Below are positions 61,891-64,000 of a DNA stretch of 64,000 nt, piece after piece. The stretch comes from Nymphaea colorata (lineage: Eukaryota > Streptophyta > Magnoliopsida > Nymphaeales > Nymphaeaceae). The stretch lies in NCBI RefSeq assembly GCF_008831285.2, contig NC_045140.1:21946370-22010369 (forward strand), given 5' to 3'. The position numbers were made by a program, and so were the translations under genes. Below the pieces are notes generated by a model, which saw only the letters and a program-made list of their open reading frames with translations, was not told the origin of the DNA and did no database searches. Within the stretch, counting starts at the first letter, position 1; every line of letters starts with the position of its first letter.

Positions 61891-64000
61891 TTCTATTTTT
61901 ACATATGCAGTTGTTTAGAATGTTCTAATTTTCTGCGCTGCATGCTGGAACTGAATTTGATTGTTATGTTCTCACTATATTAGTTGTCAAAGTGTGCAAT
62001 TTTTATGATGTATTTGTATCAGAACATGAATATTTAAAATAAGATAAATGGTCAATCGGTGATCAGGGTTGTTGCTGCATTACATTGTGCATCCTTACTC
62101 CTTATTTCTTTCCGAATTCTGTTTCTTTTCCAATTTCTTGATCTTTGGTATTTATTGAGCACAACTTTTCTGGAAAAGAAGTTCTCAGCTGATTCAAAAT
62201 GATTGGTCCAGCAAGCCAGAAATTAAGCAGCAGAATTTTGTTTCCTATGAGGTTATGAGATGCCAGTAGATGTCTTGGAAAATGGTATGATATTTTGTGT
62301 TTGTACTTTATGTGCTGCTTGAACTATAACTATTTCTATAGTTTCTATATTTACATTTTAGGTTGCATATTTTGGTCAAAGGTTAAACAACATGTCAAGC
62401 ATTCCTTTTCTTCTTTCATTTTTTTTGAGTAGCTCTGCGTTAAGAAGTGCGTATTTCTTAAATTACTCACTGTGTTCCATGCTTTTGTGGACTTTGTGCA
62501 AAGTGATTGTGCAATTTCCTTGTTCTTGGTGAGCATATCTGCATTAGTATGTATTTATTTTATATGTTCTGAATTTAATTAATTTGGTCAGTCTTCTGGC
62601 TAACTGTGTTGCTTTGTTAGATTAAGCTAAGATTATGATAATGCAAACCAAATGTTTTTGGCACTCACATCACGCTTAATAGAATTTTATTAGCTTACTG
62701 CGATCTATGCAAGAACAAGAACAAAATGTATGCTAATCAAGGTAGAATAATTTCACCAACAAAAGGGTAATTTCATGCTACATCTTTAATTTTACAATCA
62801 GCTGTTCTGTCGTTGATTCACTATCCAGTGCCTTTCTGCCTTTTCTAAGTTTATCCAGGCCTGATCTTAGCATTGTCCATGTGGAATGAATCACATGATC
62901 CAGGTGATGCATAACATGAAAAGCAATACATTGTTTCATTGCACTGTTGATGTATTTAGTCTAACAAGGAGCATTTGCATCTGCCTTTGTTACTTTCATG
63001 GTCAAGCTGATATCAGTTTGTGGCCCTTTCTAACTACACCATGTAACTATATGCACATGTTCTTTGGACACCTAAGAACTCAAGGATGTCTTTGTTTCAT
63101 TTTGTAGGTGTAGGGAAAGAGCTGGTCATCTTTAAGGCCTTTTCAGATGAGCCATGCATGCATTGGAAATTAAAAGAGAGGATCACAAAAGTGACTACTC
63201 TATGATTCAAGATGATGTTGGTTTCAGGGTTTAAGATAATTTATACTGAATTAATTGCCTCCCATTTATTCTGGTTAAGCCTGTTAGATAATATAAGCTG
63301 GTATTTTAGTCTTGCTTCCGTTGCCCACTTGCCCTCAGGCTGGAGTCAGAAAATATTTTCTGGCCGGAGAGAAGGGGGAGGGATGTTCATTCATGTCATC
63401 TTTGTACCTTTTTTAATGAGTGGGGAATAGGGTTGTTTGAGAATTTTTTTTTAAAAGTTTGGGCAGGGCCATTCCACCCTTTTGTCTTCAAATAATCCAG
63501 CACTGAAGGAAGTTCTGTTGGTTAATGCTTCATGTCACATATGTAGTCAGCTGATCCTTGAAAGTCTTAAGGTCCCATCTGTTTATGCACTTAACCTTTA
63601 GCTTCTGCTGTGTTTCATATTCATAAATGCAGTCTGAATGGCCATGAAGTATATGAGAGTTTTTGCTTCTGAAGTTTCTTGGATCATAAAGCCGTTAATA
63701 TGTGCAGGATTGCTGACAAATCAGAAGTTTATACACAACGTGCCTATATGAGGCCGCTTGGTGTTAGCTGTGTTTTTTTTTTGGGTTATATTTTTTTGAG
63801 AAGGTTCTTTCACATTATCAATTTTAACCGGACTTGCATATTGATCAACAAGTGTCTTATAAATTCTTTCTGCTTGCTTAACACTTCATTATTCCTTATT
63901 TCTTTCTCATTCGTTTTTGAAGTTGATGGTCCTGGGTATTGATGAAGAATTAGTGCCTCAACTCTTCAAATGTGATCCTGCTGGACACTATTTTGGTCAT

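Larger units (their letters stand above)
61154..64000 (+). pseudogene. Unprocessed pseudogene of 20S proteasome subunit alpha-1 (PAA/PSMA6), runs off the window
   Basis: Exon-like blocks follow the PAA protein in order. 61154-61229 reads MSRGTGGG-stop-DRHVT (TAA at 61178-61180 where the family has Tyr). 61497-61591 reads YALKAVKAPSITSISVRG, then DSVCVVTQ. 61760-61836 reads DKLLDLTSITRLFPNSKYLG. About 62188-62284 reads LVQQARN-stop-AAEF and GYEMPVDVL, with in-frame stops at 62200 (TGA), 62224 (TAA) and 62248 (TGA) and a probable one-base loss near its end. 63708 onward reads IADKSEVYTQRAYMRPLGV. 63923-64000 reads MVLGIDEELVP, then FKCDPAGHYFGH. The donor after 61591 reads TTTAGC, not GT. Introns with AG acceptors survive at 61496, 61759 and 63707, so this is a gene duplicate, not a retrocopy. 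The remaining C-terminal part lies to the right. Confidence 0.9.

Noticed and set aside
1-64000. CRISPR arrays, operons, riboswitches, tRNA or rRNA genes
   Set aside because: Nothing with regular spaced repeats, a cloverleaf with intact A and B boxes, or rRNA-like sequence was seen; the genome is plant nuclear.

Overview
This is nuclear DNA from a flowering plant. Every recognisable gene is plant-type and intron-rich: conserved GT/AG introns, a 9-base AP2-family micro-exon, telo-box (AAACCCTA) leaders, many AT/CA/GA microsatellites and short non-autonomous repeats. I cannot fix the species. The GC-rich 5' exons and CT-rich leaders would fit a monocot, magnoliid or early-diverging angiosperm. 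There is no bacterial, viral or organellar block, no CRISPR array and no tRNA or rRNA gene that I could recognise.

Layout. (1) 1-1361 (+): the 3' end of a Rab geranylgeranyltransferase alpha-subunit gene (LRR tail), with an apparent one-base frameshift. (2) 6516-7838 (+): an intronless AGCVIII kinase of the WAG1/WAG2 type. (3) 14.4-18.3 kb (+): a decayed second copy of the Rab-GGTase alpha gene, with stops, a lost splice acceptor and about 1.85 kb of unrelated DNA in place of the LRR exon. (4) 22552-26887 (+): a complete nine-exon AINTEGUMENTA-LIKE6/PLETHORA3-type double-AP2 factor, preceded by a GC-rich region with five CACGTG G-boxes and a long leader with upstream ORFs. (5) 43622-31088 (-): a complete 16-exon Raf-like MAPKKK of the CTR1/EDR1 type (902 aa) whose catalytic loop reads HWD, not HRD. 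(6) 51645-46217 (-): a seven-exon receptor-like cytoplasmic kinase of class VI (RBK1/RBK2-like). (7) 60661-57805 (-): a two-exon ribosomal protein eL21 gene. (8) 61154-64000 (+, runs off the window): an unprocessed pseudogene of the 20S proteasome alpha-1 (PAA) subunit, divergent from RPL21.

For each multi-exon gene I joined exons by hand at GT/AG sites and checked the reading phase. The summed lengths divide by three for AIL6 (1731 nt), the Raf-like kinase (2709 nt), the RLCK (1383 nt) and eL21 (495 nt). Many upstream starts of long ORFs here are TTG, GTG or CTG; I moved them to the first sensible ATG.

Functionally this is an ordinary mixed plant neighbourhood. Two genes bear on auxin-controlled organ initiation (WAG kinases act on PIN carriers; AIL6/PLT3 acts in meristems and phyllotaxis), two are signalling kinases, and one is housekeeping. 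They do not form an operon-like system, and I found no convincing new biological system. The points most worth a second look are the two decayed duplicates (Rab-GGTase alpha and proteasome alpha-1), the frameshift in the better Rab-GGTase copy, the HWD catalytic loop, the G-box cluster before AIL6 and several small mobile-element candidates.
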